Positions 8,239-17,314 of a DNA stretch of 64,000 nt are shown here, one piece after another; the first letter of the stretch is position 1; the number at the start of each line of letters is the position of its first letter. Source of the stretch: Paeniglutamicibacter gangotriensis Lz1y (GTDB lineage: Bacteria; Actinomycetota; Actinomycetes; Actinomycetales; Micrococcaceae). The stretch covers positions 186,001-250,000 of the forward strand of contig NZ_AOCK01000001.1 of assembly GCF_000348945.1 (NCBI RefSeq), given 5' to 3'. The notes below the pieces were generated by a model that was not told the DNA's origin, did no database searches, and worked only from the letters and a program-made list of their open reading frames with translations. A program made the position numbers and the translations under genes.

Positions 8239-9333
8239 TCAAGCCGGTCGGTTGCCGCCGCGCAGCCAGTGCAGGCAGCTGATAAGCATCAGCACCACAG
8301 TGCCGGCCCAGGCGGCTGCGGCGATCCACACCCCGACCTCGCCGATGTGTTCCATCATCAGGATGGATTCGCCGCGGCCGAAGCTGATCGACGCGGCAGA
8401 CATCATGCCCAAGGGGAAAACGATGGCCCACATCCCGGTCTCGTAGCTTGCCGGGTATTTGCGAATCACGTGGCGCCAGAACCCGAAGACCAGCAGCAGC
8501 GGGATCCACCACAGGCCCAGTGCCCACAGAGCGTAGCTGGCCCCGGCAACAAACCCGGCGGTGCTGATCATCACCGGGAACTCCGTGGGCATCTGCAGCA
8601 ACTTCGCACCGGCCAACACCGTGATCGCGGTGGCTCCCATGAAGATCCAATAGGTCGGGCTCAGATCTTCGGGGCGGTTGGGCAGCGTCAGCAGGCGCAA
8701 GGTCACCAGGGTACCCACCAGCAGGTAAAGCACTAGGCCGATGCTCCACGCAGCGGTGGCCGCAGCACCAAGGTGCGCGTTTCCAGTCGCCCGGGCCACC
8801 ACTGCCAGCGCGTTGGCCATGGATTGGGTGGCGACCACCCAGAGGAACCAACTGCCATTGGCATCCTGCAGGATGGGGGTGGAACGTTCTCGCAGCAACA
8901 TCGAACAGGGGATTCCGTAGTTCAAAGCCGCCCAGAGAAGCCCCGCTGTGATGCCCAGCCAGAGGGTGGCCTCGGGGAAGCCTGCCAGGTCGAAGCGCAG
9001 TCCCAGCACATTGGCCCCGGCCACGATGGTGAAGAAGCCGAACGTCTTGGCCGGGTTGTTCAGGTCCGTCAGAAGTTTTCCCGGGTATGCGGCGGCGCGC
9101 CAGAGCAAGGCAGCGGTCAGCAGCACCGCCGAAGCGGCGGCAATCCAGAGCAGGACAACCGAAGCGGCCGAGTGACCGGTCAGGTGGAGCCCGGTGGACA
9201 GGATGCCGGTGGCCATCACGAAGGAGAAGGCCGAGGGCGGAAACTTCTGGATCACCGGAGAAAGCAGTCGATTCCCGCCGCTTCCGGGTACGACCCGGGA
9301 GTTGCCTGTTGGCGGTGGGTTCAGCTGGGACAC
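8239..9333 (-). CDS. TDT-family (TehA/SLAC1-like) membrane transporter
   Basis: A 364-residue integral membrane protein with about ten hydrophobic segments, of the tellurite-resistance/dicarboxylate (TDT) family that also includes plant SLAC1. Family features are FPPSAFSFVMATGILSTGLH near the N-terminus and MWAIVFPLGMMSAASISFG near the C-terminus. The start codon is GTG at 9333, preceded by AAAGGAGTCGTC. The transported anion cannot be named from sequence. It follows no partner gene closely. Confidence 0.87.
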   Translation of the reverse strand: MSQLNPPPTGNSRVVPGSGGNRLLSPVIQKFPPSAFSFVMATGILSTGLHLTGHSAASVVLLWIAAASAVLLTAALLWRAAAYPGKLLTDLNNPAKTFGFFTIVAGANVLGLRFDLAGFPEATLWLGITAGLLWAALNYGIPCSMLLRERSTPILQDANGSWFLWVVATQSMANALAVVARATGNAHLGAAATAAWSIGLVLYLLVGTLVTLRLLTLPNRPEDLSPTYWIFMGATAITVLAGAKLLQMPTEFPVMISTAGFVAGASYALWALGLWWIPLLLVFGFWRHVIRKYPASYETGMWAIVFPLGMMSAASISFGRGESILMMEHIGEVGVWIAAAAWAGTVVLMLISCLHWLRGGNRPA

Positions 9334-9390
9334 GACGACTCCTTTGGGGCAGATGCCCTTTCAGATTATCGCGAGTGCACGCCCCGATTG

Positions 9391-9678
9391 TCAGCCGCCG
9401 GCCACCGACTGCATGATCAGCACGGTCCGGCCAGGGTACAGCTGTGAGTCCAGCCCCGACAAGTCACGGATATTCTCCGGCCCCACGAAGATGTTCACGT
9501 AGCGCCGGATCTCACCGCGTTCGTCGCGCACGCGCCGGGCAAAGACCGGATACTGTGCGCCGAGAACTTCCAGCAGTGCTCGTACCGTGCCCTCGGCGGG
9601 CAGCGGAACCTGCAGCGAGCGTTGGCCCTCAAGCGCACTGGACAGCACCGAGGGGACCTCGACGGTGATCATGTCCAT
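9391..9678 (-). CDS. MoaD/ThiS-type ubiquitin-like sulfur carrier
   Basis: This 95-residue beta-grasp protein begins MDMITVEVPSVL and ends in SVAGG, the diglycine tail needed for adenylation and thiocarboxylation in MoaD/ThiS proteins. The central segment RYVNIFVGPENIRDLSGLD matches stand-alone MoaD-like proteins. The ATG lies 4 bp after the stop of the beta-propeller gene, so the two are co-transcribed and probably coupled. No MoaE, ThiG or E1-like partner is present in the window, so its sulfur acceptor is unknown. Confidence 0.88.
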   Translation of the reverse strand: MDMITVEVPSVLSSALEGQRSLQVPLPAEGTVRALLEVLGAQYPVFARRVRDERGEIRRYVNIFVGPENIRDLSGLDSQLYPGRTVLIMQSVAGG

Positions 9679-9682
9679 GTGA

Positions 9683-10783
9683 CTAACCAACCACTTGTGC
9701 GGCCCGGACGCTGAGCACATCGGGCAGCCGCGCTGCGACGGTGACGAAGTGATCGCCCTCGTCATTGCTGGCGAAGACCTCCCCGCCGCGGGTGCCGAAG
9801 TAGACGCCCACGGCTCCGGGGTGCTCATCGAGCGCGGCGGCGTCGCGCAGCACAACGTTGTAATCCACGTCGGGCAACCCGTGGTGCTGTTCACTCCAGC
9901 TGACCCCGGCATCGGTGGAACGGTAGAGGGACAGTCGTCCGTTCACGGGAATGCGGTGTTCATCGGAGGTGAGCGGGATGGTCCACACGGTGCCACCGGT
10001 GCGCGGGTGGGCGAGGAACACAAACCCGAAGTCTGCGGGCAGTCCGTCGGCGATGCTTATCCACTGGTCTCCGGCATCGTCGGTGCGGTACACCCCGCCG
10101 TGGTTTTGGGCGTATAGCCGGGTGGGATCCTGGGCATCTGCGGTGATGTGGTGGACGCATTGGCCGAACTCCGGGTAGGGGTCGGGGAAGAAGTTTGCGC
10201 TGATGCCTTTGTTCCGGGGTTCCCACGAGGTGCCGCCGTCGGAGCTGCGGTACACCCCGCCGGTGCTCATGGCGGCATGGATGATGTTGGGGTCCTGGAT
10301 GTTGGGCACGATGCTGTGCACGGCCGCACCGCCGAAGCCTGCACCCCATTCGCTGCGGTGTGGGTGGTTCCAGAGGCCTCTGTTGAGTTCGAAGTTCTCC
10401 CCGGAGTCGGTGGACCTGAACACGGAGATCGGTTCGCACCCCGCCCACACCACGCCCGGGCGTTCGGCGGTGTCGGGGCGCAGGTGCCAAATCCGGGCCA
10501 GCGCGGTGTCGGTGTCCGGCGGAAATTTGATCGCTCCGTGCTCGGTTTCGGACCAGGTGGCGCCCTCGTCGTCGCTGTGGACCACAGCGGGCCCCCAGTG
10601 CCAGTCGTTGATCCCGGCCAGGATGCGGGTCCTACCCTCCCGGGTGTCGATGGCGACGGAGGCGACCTCGATGTTCAAAAAATGTGGTCCATTCAAGGTC
10701 CAAGACTCGCGGTCGGCGCTTTCGGCGAGCCACAGGCCTTTCTTGGTGCCGATGGCCATGATGGTGCGTGGGTCGTTGTCCAT
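9683..10783 (-). CDS. BNR/sialidase-like beta-propeller protein
   Basis: A 366-residue protein made of repeated Asp-box (S-x-D-x-G-x-x-W) blades: HSDDEGATW, FRSTDSGENF, YRSSDGGTSW, YRTDDAGDQW, YRSTDAGVSW and ASNDEGDHF. That indicates a six- or seven-bladed propeller of the exo-sialidase/VPS10-like type. No signal peptide is seen, so it is probably cytosolic and unlikely to be a true sialidase. ATG at 10783 is chosen for the start. It is paired with the MoaD-like gene 4 bp downstream. Confidence 0.85.
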   Translation of the reverse strand: MDNDPRTIMAIGTKKGLWLAESADRESWTLNGPHFLNIEVASVAIDTREGRTRILAGINDWHWGPAVVHSDDEGATWSETEHGAIKFPPDTDTALARIWHLRPDTAERPGVVWAGCEPISVFRSTDSGENFELNRGLWNHPHRSEWGAGFGGAAVHSIVPNIQDPNIIHAAMSTGGVYRSSDGGTSWEPRNKGISANFFPDPYPEFGQCVHHITADAQDPTRLYAQNHGGVYRTDDAGDQWISIADGLPADFGFVFLAHPRTGGTVWTIPLTSDEHRIPVNGRLSLYRSTDAGVSWSEQHHGLPDVDYNVVLRDAAALDEHPGAVGVYFGTRGGEVFASNDEGDHFVTVAARLPDVLSVRAAQVVG

Positions 10784-11011
10784 GGCAAACAGTGCAACAC
10801 CGCGGCCTCCCGGATTCAAGAGGTAAGGCCGACCGAATTCTAGTGTGGGGATTGTGCGGTTGCCCCCGGGAAGGCCGTATGAGCATCGCTGTCAGGGGAG
10901 GCCACGGAGCCCGGGGCCAAGAACTCCTCGGTCGAAGAATTCCGTGAGATGAGTTCGGTCCCGGACGACCGAAGCATGTACATGCGGGGGAGGGAGAGCT
11001 AAGGTTCCTGC

Positions 11012-11448
11012 ATGGAAACTCCCTTGGTGGCCCCGGACCACACGCGAAAGTTGCTCGAGGCCTATGCCATGGCCGTGGGAGCCAAGAACGTTGCAGGTTT
11101 CGTGGACTTGTACGCGCCGGATGTCCACGTATATGACGCTTGGGCCCGCTTTGAGTACGACGGCGCCGAGCCTTGGAGGAACATGGTCCAGGACTGGTTC
11201 GACGAGCTGGGCGAGGAAACCGTGGAAGTTCAGTTTGATGCTGTCCGCGTACATGCGGGGGCCAGGTGACGGTGGTTTCCGCGGCAGCGACGTACACGGC
11301 TTTCTCTGCCAACCATGAAAAGCTTCGGTCGCTGGTCAACCGCATGACCATGGTGCTGGAGCTACATGGCTCCGAATGGCTCGTCGTCCACGAACATTCC
11401 TCGCTGCCCTTGGACATGAACACTGGTCAGGGGATCTTCGATTCCTAG
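11012..11448 (+). pseudogene. SnoaL/NTF2-like protein, split by a one-base frameshift
   Basis: Two overlapping frames, 11012-11269 and 11266-11448, together read as one NTF2-fold protein of about 145 residues. The first ends VQFDAVRVHAGA; the second continues VVSAAATYTAFSANHEKLRS and ends DMNTGQGIFDS. Adding one base near 11262 (after GGGGGCC) would restore a continuous GAEVTVVSAA reading. So this is a recent frameshift, a sequencing error, or less likely a coupled two-gene arrangement through the GTGA overlap. The function of the fold here is unknown. Confidence 0.7.
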
Positions 11449-11669
11449 GCGCTGTGGGGTCCGTCCATGACCAGTCTGAACCCGACGATGGCCACGATGC
11501 CGTAACTTCCCAGGGCGATCGCCCCGACGCCGCCGCACAGCCGCACCGAAGAGCAAGATTGATTTGTTCGTGGTCCTGCCAGCGGTCCGTTCAACTCCGT
11601 CAGAGGTGCGTCGGCCGAAGCCAGGAAGAGTGGTTGTTTTCGGTTCGGCGTTCGAAGCACGGTAATCTC

Positions 11670-12122
11670 ATGCGCATGGATATGGGAGAACTTGTCATTG
11701 AACGTGAATTTTCCGCACCCCGAGGCGCGGTGTGGGCCGCCTTCACCGAGCCGGAGATCCTGGCGGAGTGGTTTGGCCCGGAAGGCTGGGGAGTGCACAT
11801 CGATACTGTGACCATCGAACCGCGTGTGGGCGGTGTCCAAAAGTTTGTGATGCACCTGCTCGAAGATCCCACCCAGACTTCGCCGGTACATGCGAGGTTC
11901 ACGGAAGTTCGCGAGCACGAGCTGCTGGTCGGCGAGGACGGTCCACATGAAATGACCCTGAACCTAGTCATCGAGATGCGCGTCCAATTTGCCGATTGCC
12001 CGGCGGGTACGGCACTGCGGATCACCCAGGGACCGCTGCCGGCAGAGGTCTTGGAGCCGGCACGCGCCGGCTGGATCTCTTCATTCACCAAGCTGGATCG
12101 CTTATTTGCCGCCCATCTTTAG
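11670..12122 (+). CDS. SRPBCC (AHSA1-like) domain protein
   Basis: A 150-residue START/SRPBCC-fold protein. The N-terminal strand LVIEREFSAPRGAVWAAFTE and the helix PEILAEWFGPEGW are characteristic of AHSA1-like proteins. The middle has VTIEPRVGGVQKFVMHL, and the end is AGWISSFTKLDRLFAAHL. Three in-frame ATGs (11670, 11676, 11682) are possible and the ribosome site is weak, so the exact start is uncertain. The ligand is unknown; such genes are often paired with ArsR regulators, which is not the case here. Confidence 0.82.
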   Translation: MRMDMGELVIEREFSAPRGAVWAAFTEPEILAEWFGPEGWGVHIDTVTIEPRVGGVQKFVMHLLEDPTQTSPVHARFTEVREHELLVGEDGPHEMTLNLVIEMRVQFADCPAGTALRITQGPLPAEVLEPARAGWISSFTKLDRLFAAHL

Positions 12123-12132
12123 GGATTTTTCG

Positions 12133-12981
12133 CTATCCGCGGCCGATGTAAGGCATCCCGGCCGCGGTGATGGTTAGCTGATTGATCGATACCTCGGGCG
12201 GGGCGGTGGCCATGAATTCGATGGTGGCCGCCGCCTGGTCCAGAGAGAAAGTGGGCTCGACGAGCCGGCTTCCGTTGGCCTGCAGCGCACCCGAACCGGT
12301 GCCCATGCCCGTCATCATTTTTGATGCGGTATTGCCGATGTCAATCTGTGAGCAAGTGATGCCGTAGGGGCGGCCGTCCAGTTCGATGGACTTGGTCAGC
12401 CCCGTGATTGCGTGTTTGGTGACCGTGTAGGCGACTGACGCCGGGCGCGGCACCTGCGCACTGATCGACCCGTTGTTGATGATGCGCCCGCCACCGGCAG
12501 CTTGCATGTGTTTGAACGCAGCGCCGGCGCAATAAATGGCGCCATTGAGGTTGACTGCGCTGACTTCCTGCCATTGCGCCACACTCAGCTGGCCGACGTT
12601 TGCCGCGGGACCAAATATCCCGGCATTGTTGAAAAGCACGTCAATCCTATTAAACCGGCCGATTCCGGCGGCAAATAGCCGCTCCACGGCCTCGGGGTCG
12701 GTGACATCTGTGGGCACCACGAGTGCGTGGGGATGCTGGGCCGCTGATTGCTTGAGTTGTTCGTCCCGTCGTCCGGCCAGGACCACGTTCCAACCTGCAT
12801 CCAGCATTCTGATAGCGACGGCCCGCCCGATGCCGGAGCCGGCACCGGTGACCAACATGGTGCGCGGATTGGAAGTCGCGTGTTCCTGGTGAGTGGTCAA
12901 GGGGGCTGGCTCATCCTTCGGTATGGGGCCAATTTCCGGCGCTGTAGCGGCGTGCACGAACGGCACCCGGGTTTGTTTCAT
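12133..12981 (-). CDS. Short-chain dehydrogenase/reductase
   Basis: A 282-residue classical SDR. The Rossmann glycine motif TGAGSGIGRAVA begins near residue 45, after a 40-residue N-terminal extension. NNAGIFG follows, and the active site shows a Ser in NGSISAQVP and YTVTKHA (Tyr and Lys). The C-terminal segment EVSINQLTITAAGMPYI is SDR-like. The N-terminal extension before the fold may mean that a later start is used. The substrate is unknown, and it has no operon partner. Confidence 0.85.
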   Translation of the reverse strand: MKQTRVPFVHAATAPEIGPIPKDEPAPLTTHQEHATSNPRTMLVTGAGSGIGRAVAIRMLDAGWNVVLAGRRDEQLKQSAAQHPHALVVPTDVTDPEAVERLFAAGIGRFNRIDVLFNNAGIFGPAANVGQLSVAQWQEVSAVNLNGAIYCAGAAFKHMQAAGGGRIINNGSISAQVPRPASVAYTVTKHAITGLTKSIELDGRPYGITCSQIDIGNTASKMMTGMGTGSGALQANGSRLVEPTFSLDQAAATIEFMATAPPEVSINQLTITAAGMPYIGRG

Positions 12982-13170
12982 GCACCAGATTACTGAAGCC
13001 GAAGCCGAAGCGGACGAGGCCGAAAACGGCCCGACAGATCGTGCTGGAAAAAGCCTTCGGCGTGCGGTCGCTGGTTCCCACGTGCGGGATTCAGCGGTGT
13101 TCTCTGGAGACCGCCTCGCATCCAGATGGCCGAGGGCCGCAGTCGCCGGAGTCCTGGAGCTTTTTGGGCG

Positions 13171-13359
13171 CTAGCTCCGTGTGGCGCGTAAACGCGACCA
13201 GAAGCCGATGCGCGGGTTGGAGATCTGCGGGCTTCGGCTCATGTCTGGGTCGAGTCCGCCGATCGGGTGGAAGATTCCGGTACTGAGTGCCGCCGAGGGT
13301 TCGGGGACACGCGAAGCTTGCTTGTCTGGTTCCTCGACGGTGAGCTGGGTAATCTTCAT
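13171..13359 (-). CDS. Orphan small ORF, 62 residues
   Basis: A short frame beginning MKITQLTVEEPDKQ and ending WSRLRATRS. It is preceded by a near-perfect Shine-Dalgarno sequence, GAGGAACTC then ATG, at ideal spacing. The middle contains GIFHPIGGLDPDMSRSPQ. No family is recognised. It stands alone between the SDR gene and the uric-acid cluster, and no modification enzymes are adjacent. A peptide precursor or regulatory peptide is possible, but this is speculation. The ribosome site is the main support that it is real. Confidence 0.5.
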   Translation of the reverse strand: MKITQLTVEEPDKQASRVPEPSAALSTGIFHPIGGLDPDMSRSPQISNPRIGFWSRLRATRS

Positions 13360-13531
13360 GAGTTCCTCCTCTGAACGACAAAGATTCCAATATATGGAAT
13401 CTGAATATTGCTTCGTGAAATTCAAGTATGGCCCCATCTTCGATCAAAGACAAGGGTTTCGGTGGCTCATTTCCAGCGCCCTGCCCCTGCCGGTCAGACG
13501 ATGGAGCGATAAAAGTTTTTCGAAGGACCCC

Positions 13532-13562
13532 TTGACGGAAGGCCTGTGACCCGGGTTACATT
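13532..13562 (+). promoter_or_regulatory. Possible promoter of the uric-acid genes
   Basis: TTGACG at 13532-13537 and TACATT at 13557-13562, 19 bp apart, resemble a vegetative -35/-10 pair about 125 bp before uraD. The rest of the 13360-13686 gap holds no recognisable gene. Confidence 0.4.
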
Positions 13563-13686
13563 GTGTGGACACGAAGTTCCACCATCCAGAAACATCGAGT
13601 CGAATCCGGTTGAAAGATCGGTTGTAAGGGTGTTCAGCCCTGGATGGTGCAAGCAACTCAAGCAGGATGAAAGAGCTGACCACCCC

Positions 13687-14193
13687 ATGGACATTTCTCG
13701 TTTCAACGCACTCGATTCGGCTAGCGCAACAGCCATCCTTCGGCCATGTGCCGACATAGACCGCTGGGTTGAGACTCTTCTCGCTGCCCGCCCAATGGCA
13801 TCCGTTGATGAACTCCTGAAGGTTGCCGAAAAATCGGCCAACCCCTTCACGGAAGCGGAAATCGATGCCGCACTGGCCCACCATCCACGCATCGGGGAGC
13901 GTGCCGCGGGATCCTCGACCGAAGCATCTCTTAGCCGCGGCGAGCAGGCTAATCTGACGCTGGACGATCAGACCTCTGCGGATCTGCTAACCGAAAATCG
14001 TGCCTACGAAGACCGGTTCTCCCGAGTCTTCCTGATCCGCGCCGCCGGACGCAGCAGCGGAGAAATCCTCGCAGAACTGCGCCGCCGGCTGGCAAACGAC
14101 CCCGCCGACGAACTAACCGAAGTCGGCGAACAGCTTCGGGCCATAGCGCTTTTGCGGCTCGCCGCAGCATTCAACGCAGCCCCCGCGCGCTGA
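13687..14193 (+). CDS. uraD: OHCU decarboxylase
   Basis: A 168-residue cytosolic enzyme that decarboxylates 2-oxo-4-hydroxy-4-carboxy-5-ureidoimidazoline to S-allantoin, the third step of urate breakdown. Family features are ALAHHPRIGERAAG (catalytic His region), the glutamate-rich SLSRGEQANL, and ENRAYEDRFSRVFLIRAAGR. The length is normal. It is first in a co-directional set with HIU hydrolase (51 bp later), uricase and a nucleobase permease. The start follows GAAAGAG. Confidence 0.93.
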   Translation: MDISRFNALDSASATAILRPCADIDRWVETLLAARPMASVDELLKVAEKSANPFTEAEIDAALAHHPRIGERAAGSSTEASLSRGEQANLTLDDQTSADLLTENRAYEDRFSRVFLIRAAGRSSGEILAELRRRLANDPADELTEVGEQLRAIALLRLAAAFNAAPAR

Positions 14194-14244
14194 GGCGCGC
14201 CCAAAAACCTCTTTTCCACTCATCGAGCCCAAAGGAGCACTTTG

Positions 14245-14601
14245 ATGAGCGCCACCCAGACTGAACGCAGTCACATCACCACCCATGTACTCGACACCGG
14301 GACCGGGAGGCCTTCCTCCGGTGTCAAGGCCACGCTGGAAGCCAAGGCGGCATCCGGTTGGCAAGAAATCGGAAGCGGGGTGACCGACCGCGACGGGCGG
14401 ATCGCGAACCTCGGACCGGTACAGGTTGAAGCAGGGCACTACAGGGTCACCTTCGATACAGGTGCCTACTTCGGAAAGACGGGTACGGAAACCTTCTTTC
14501 CCGAGGTAGTGATCGGCTTTGTCATCAACGACACCGCCGATCACTACCACGTACCTCTTCTTCTCAGCCCGTTTGCATATTCCACGTACCGAGGGAGCTA
14601 A
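14245..14601 (+). CDS. hiuH: 5-hydroxyisourate hydrolase
   Basis: A 118-residue transthyretin-like enzyme that hydrolyses 5-hydroxyisourate to OHCU. The N-terminal signature ITTHVLDTGTGRPSSGV and the invariant C-terminal tetrapeptide YRGS are both present. AAAGGAGCAC precedes the ATG. The uricase gene starts 5 bp after its stop, so the two are translated from the same message and probably coupled. Confidence 0.96.
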   Translation: MSATQTERSHITTHVLDTGTGRPSSGVKATLEAKAASGWQEIGSGVTDRDGRIANLGPVQVEAGHYRVTFDTGAYFGKTGTETFFPEVVIGFVINDTADHYHVPLLLSPFAYSTYRGS

Positions 14602-14606
14602 CCAAC

Positions 14607-15533
14607 ATGACTACTTTTGCAACCAAAACCACCACCGACACCAAAATCGTGTTGGGTTCGAACCAATACGGCAAGGCCGAGGTCCGACTGGTCAAGATCA
14701 CCAGGGACACCGACCGCCACCAGATCGAAGATCTGAACGTCACCTCGCAGCTGCACGGTGACTTCCTGGCTGCCCACATCGACGGCGACAACGCCCACGT
14801 GGTCGCCACCGACACCCAGAAGAACACCGTCTACGGACTGGCCAAGGACGGAGTGGGCTCGCCCGAGGAATTCCTGGCCCGGCTGGGTCAGCACTTCACC
14901 GGCGAATTCGACTGGGTCAGCGGCGGTCGCTGGGCGGCCGAGCAGTATTTCTGGGACCGCATCCAGGACCATGACCACGCCTTCTCGCGCAACAAGTCCG
15001 AGGTCCGCACCGCGGTGCTGGAAATCAGAAACGGCGAGACCTCGGTGCTGGCCGGGATCCAGGACCTCACGGTGCTGAAGTCAACGGCCAGCGAATTCCG
15101 TGGATTCCCGCGTGACAAGTACACGACCCTGCAGGAAACCGACGACCGGATCCTGGCCACCGACGTGACGGCACGCTGGCGCTACAACAGCGAAACCATC
15201 GAAGCCAGCGGCCTTGATTTCAATGCCGTCTACGCCTCGGTGCGCGAGTTGCTGCTGGCCGGGTTCTCCGCGACGCACTCATACGCCCTGCAGCAGACGA
15301 TGTTTGAGATGGGCAAGGCGGTCCTCGAGGCGCATCCGGAAATCGAGGAGATCAAGTTCTCGTTGCCCAACAAGCACCACTTCCTGGTTGACCTGACGCC
15401 ATTCGGACAGGACAACCCCAACGAGGTCTTCTTTGCGGCGGATCGCCCGTACGGGCTGATCGAAGCGACGATCACCCGCGAAGGTGTTCCCGCCAACCAC
15501 CCGATCTGGGAAAACACCCCTGGATTCTGCTAG
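14607..15533 (+). CDS. uox: Urate oxidase (uricase)
   Basis: A 308-residue cofactor-free uricase that oxidises urate to 5-hydroxyisourate. Tandem T-fold features include VLGSNQYGKAEVRLVKI at the N-terminus, VLKSTASEFRGFPRDKYTTL in the middle, and IEEIKFSLPNKHHFLVDL near the C-terminus, where the urate-binding Asn and nearby residues lie. GAGGGAGC precedes the ATG. It sits between HIU hydrolase and the permease, as expected for a urate-utilisation operon. Confidence 0.97.
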   Translation: MTTFATKTTTDTKIVLGSNQYGKAEVRLVKITRDTDRHQIEDLNVTSQLHGDFLAAHIDGDNAHVVATDTQKNTVYGLAKDGVGSPEEFLARLGQHFTGEFDWVSGGRWAAEQYFWDRIQDHDHAFSRNKSEVRTAVLEIRNGETSVLAGIQDLTVLKSTASEFRGFPRDKYTTLQETDDRILATDVTARWRYNSETIEASGLDFNAVYASVRELLLAGFSATHSYALQQTMFEMGKAVLEAHPEIEEIKFSLPNKHHFLVDLTPFGQDNPNEVFFAADRPYGLIEATITREGVPANHPIWENTPGFC

Positions 15534-15606
15534 TCGATGAGGCCTCGGGGGTGCCTGCGCTGCCACGCAGCACCCCCGAATCATCGCAACCATCAAGGAG
15601 TCGGAC

Positions 15607-17211
15607 ATGAAGGCTGCGCAAGTCAAACGTACTATACGTCGTCCTGAGGACGAGCGGTTGCCGCTGGGTAAAACCATCGCTTACGGGCTTCAGCACGTAC
15701 TGACGATGTACGGCGGAATCATCGCCCCGCCGCTGATCATCGGCGGTGCGGCAGGGCTCACCCCCGAACAAATCGGTGTACTGGTTGCCAGCTGTCTCTT
15801 TGTCGGCGGGCTGGCCACGATCCTGCAAACCGTCGGCATCCCGTTCTTCGGGGCCCAGCTTCCGCTGGTCCAAGGAACCTCTTTCGCCTCGGTCTCCACC
15901 ATGGTGGCCATCGTCAACGGCGACGGCGGCCTGCAATCGGTCTTTGGCGCGGTGCTGGCCGCATCGCTGATCGGTTTCCTGATCGCGCCATTCTTCGCCA
16001 AGATCGTGCGGTTCTTCCCTCCGGTGGTCACCGGCGTGGTCATCACGATGATCGGTCTTTCACTGACACCGGTGGCGGCCAACTGGGCCATGGGCGGAAA
16101 CTCCACGGCCGATGACTACGGGTCGCTGGCGAATATTGGGCTCGCCGGAACGACGATGCTCATCGTGCTGCTGCTCTCCAAGGTCGGCAAGGCAGCGATC
16201 TCACGTCTGTCGATCCTGCTGGCCATGGTCATCGGCACCATCATCGCGGTTTTCATGGGCATGGCCGACTTCTCCGCGGTGGGCCATGGGGCAATCTTCG
16301 CCTTCCCTCAGCCTTTCGCCTTCGGTTGGCCGGTCTTCGAGGTCGGTGCCATCGTCTCGATGACGATCGTGGTCATTGTGATCCTCACCGAAACCACCGC
16401 AGACATCCTCGCGGTGGGCGAGATCGCCAAGACCCGAGTCGATTCCAAGCGCATCGCCGACGGCCTGCGCGCCGACATGGCCTCCAGCGTCCTGGCCCCG
16501 GTGTTCAACACCTTCACGCAGTCCGCGTTCGCGCAGAACGTCGGGTTGGTGGCCATCACCGGGGTGAAATCCCGCTTCGTGGTCACCGCCGGCGGCGGGA
16601 TCCTGGTCGTCCTTGGCCTGCTTCCGGTTCTCGGCCGCGTGGTCGCAGCTATCCCCACTCCGGTTCTGGGCGGGGCAGGCATCGTGCTCTTTGGCACCGT
16701 TGCCGCCTCGGGCATCCGTACCTTGGCCAGCGTGAAGTACGAAAATAACCTGAACATGATCATCGTGGCAACGTCCATCGCCTTCGGTGCACTGCCGATC
16801 GTGAAGACCGATTTCTACGACCAGTTCCCGACCTGGTTCGCCACCATCTTCCACTCGGGCATCAGCTCCGCGGCGGTCATGGCGGTGGCACTGAACCTGC
16901 TGTTCAACGAGTTGAAGATCGGCACCCCGAAGCGGGACGGTTCGGCCTATGCCGCAGCGCCCCCGCGGATGCTCATCGCGGAGCAGATTCCACGCATCGT
17001 GAAGGCATCGGAAGTCCGCGGCCTGTTGGAAGGGGACCTGTTCAAGTCCGGCAAGCTCATCGACGCGGATGGTGAAGAGATCACCGTCGTCGACGAGGAC
17101 GAATTCAAGAGCATCGTCGAGGAATACCGTAAGAAATGTCAGGAAGCAGGCGTCCGCTGTCCCGACGAGTCCGAGTTCATCCGTTCCGGTCCGCCGGCAG
17201 CGCAACACTGA
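15607..17211 (+). CDS. NCS2-family urate/xanthine permease
   Basis: A 534-residue integral membrane symporter of the nucleobase:cation symporter-2 family. Hallmarks are YGLQHVLTMYGGIIAPPLII near the N-terminus, the substrate-site region FAFPQPFAFGWPVF, and NTFTQSAFAQNVGLVAITGV in TM10. A roughly 80-residue soluble C-terminal tail follows the last membrane segment. Placement right after uricase favours urate as substrate. AAGGAGTCGG precedes the ATG. Confidence 0.93.
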   Translation: MKAAQVKRTIRRPEDERLPLGKTIAYGLQHVLTMYGGIIAPPLIIGGAAGLTPEQIGVLVASCLFVGGLATILQTVGIPFFGAQLPLVQGTSFASVSTMVAIVNGDGGLQSVFGAVLAASLIGFLIAPFFAKIVRFFPPVVTGVVITMIGLSLTPVAANWAMGGNSTADDYGSLANIGLAGTTMLIVLLLSKVGKAAISRLSILLAMVIGTIIAVFMGMADFSAVGHGAIFAFPQPFAFGWPVFEVGAIVSMTIVVIVILTETTADILAVGEIAKTRVDSKRIADGLRADMASSVLAPVFNTFTQSAFAQNVGLVAITGVKSRFVVTAGGGILVVLGLLPVLGRVVAAIPTPVLGGAGIVLFGTVAASGIRTLASVKYENNLNMIIVATSIAFGALPIVKTDFYDQFPTWFATIFHSGISSAAVMAVALNLLFNELKIGTPKRDGSAYAAAPPRMLIAEQIPRIVKASEVRGLLEGDLFKSGKLIDADGEEITVVDEDEFKSIVEEYRKKCQEAGVRCPDESEFIRSGPPAAQH

Positions 17212-17236
17212 GCCGCCGGAAGGATGAGCTTAATCA

Positions 17237-17298
17237 GCAAGGCGGTCCGGCCGGAGCAGGGGAACCAGGTTCCTCATCTCCGGTGAGGACCGCCTTGC
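17237..17298. terminator. Hairpin between permease and IclR genes
   Basis: 12-bp arms (GCAAGGCGGTCC and complement) surround a loop that itself contains GGAACC/GGTTCC. It lies between two convergent genes and could terminate both transcripts. Confidence 0.75.
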
Positions 17299-17314
17299 GG
17301 TGGTGGTGCGGGGC

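Noticed and set aside
11454-11560. Minus-strand hydrophobic tail (GSYGIVAIVGFRLVMDG) like a transporter C-terminus
   Set aside because: Only one possible membrane helix, with no readable upstream part. Too short to call a pseudogene.
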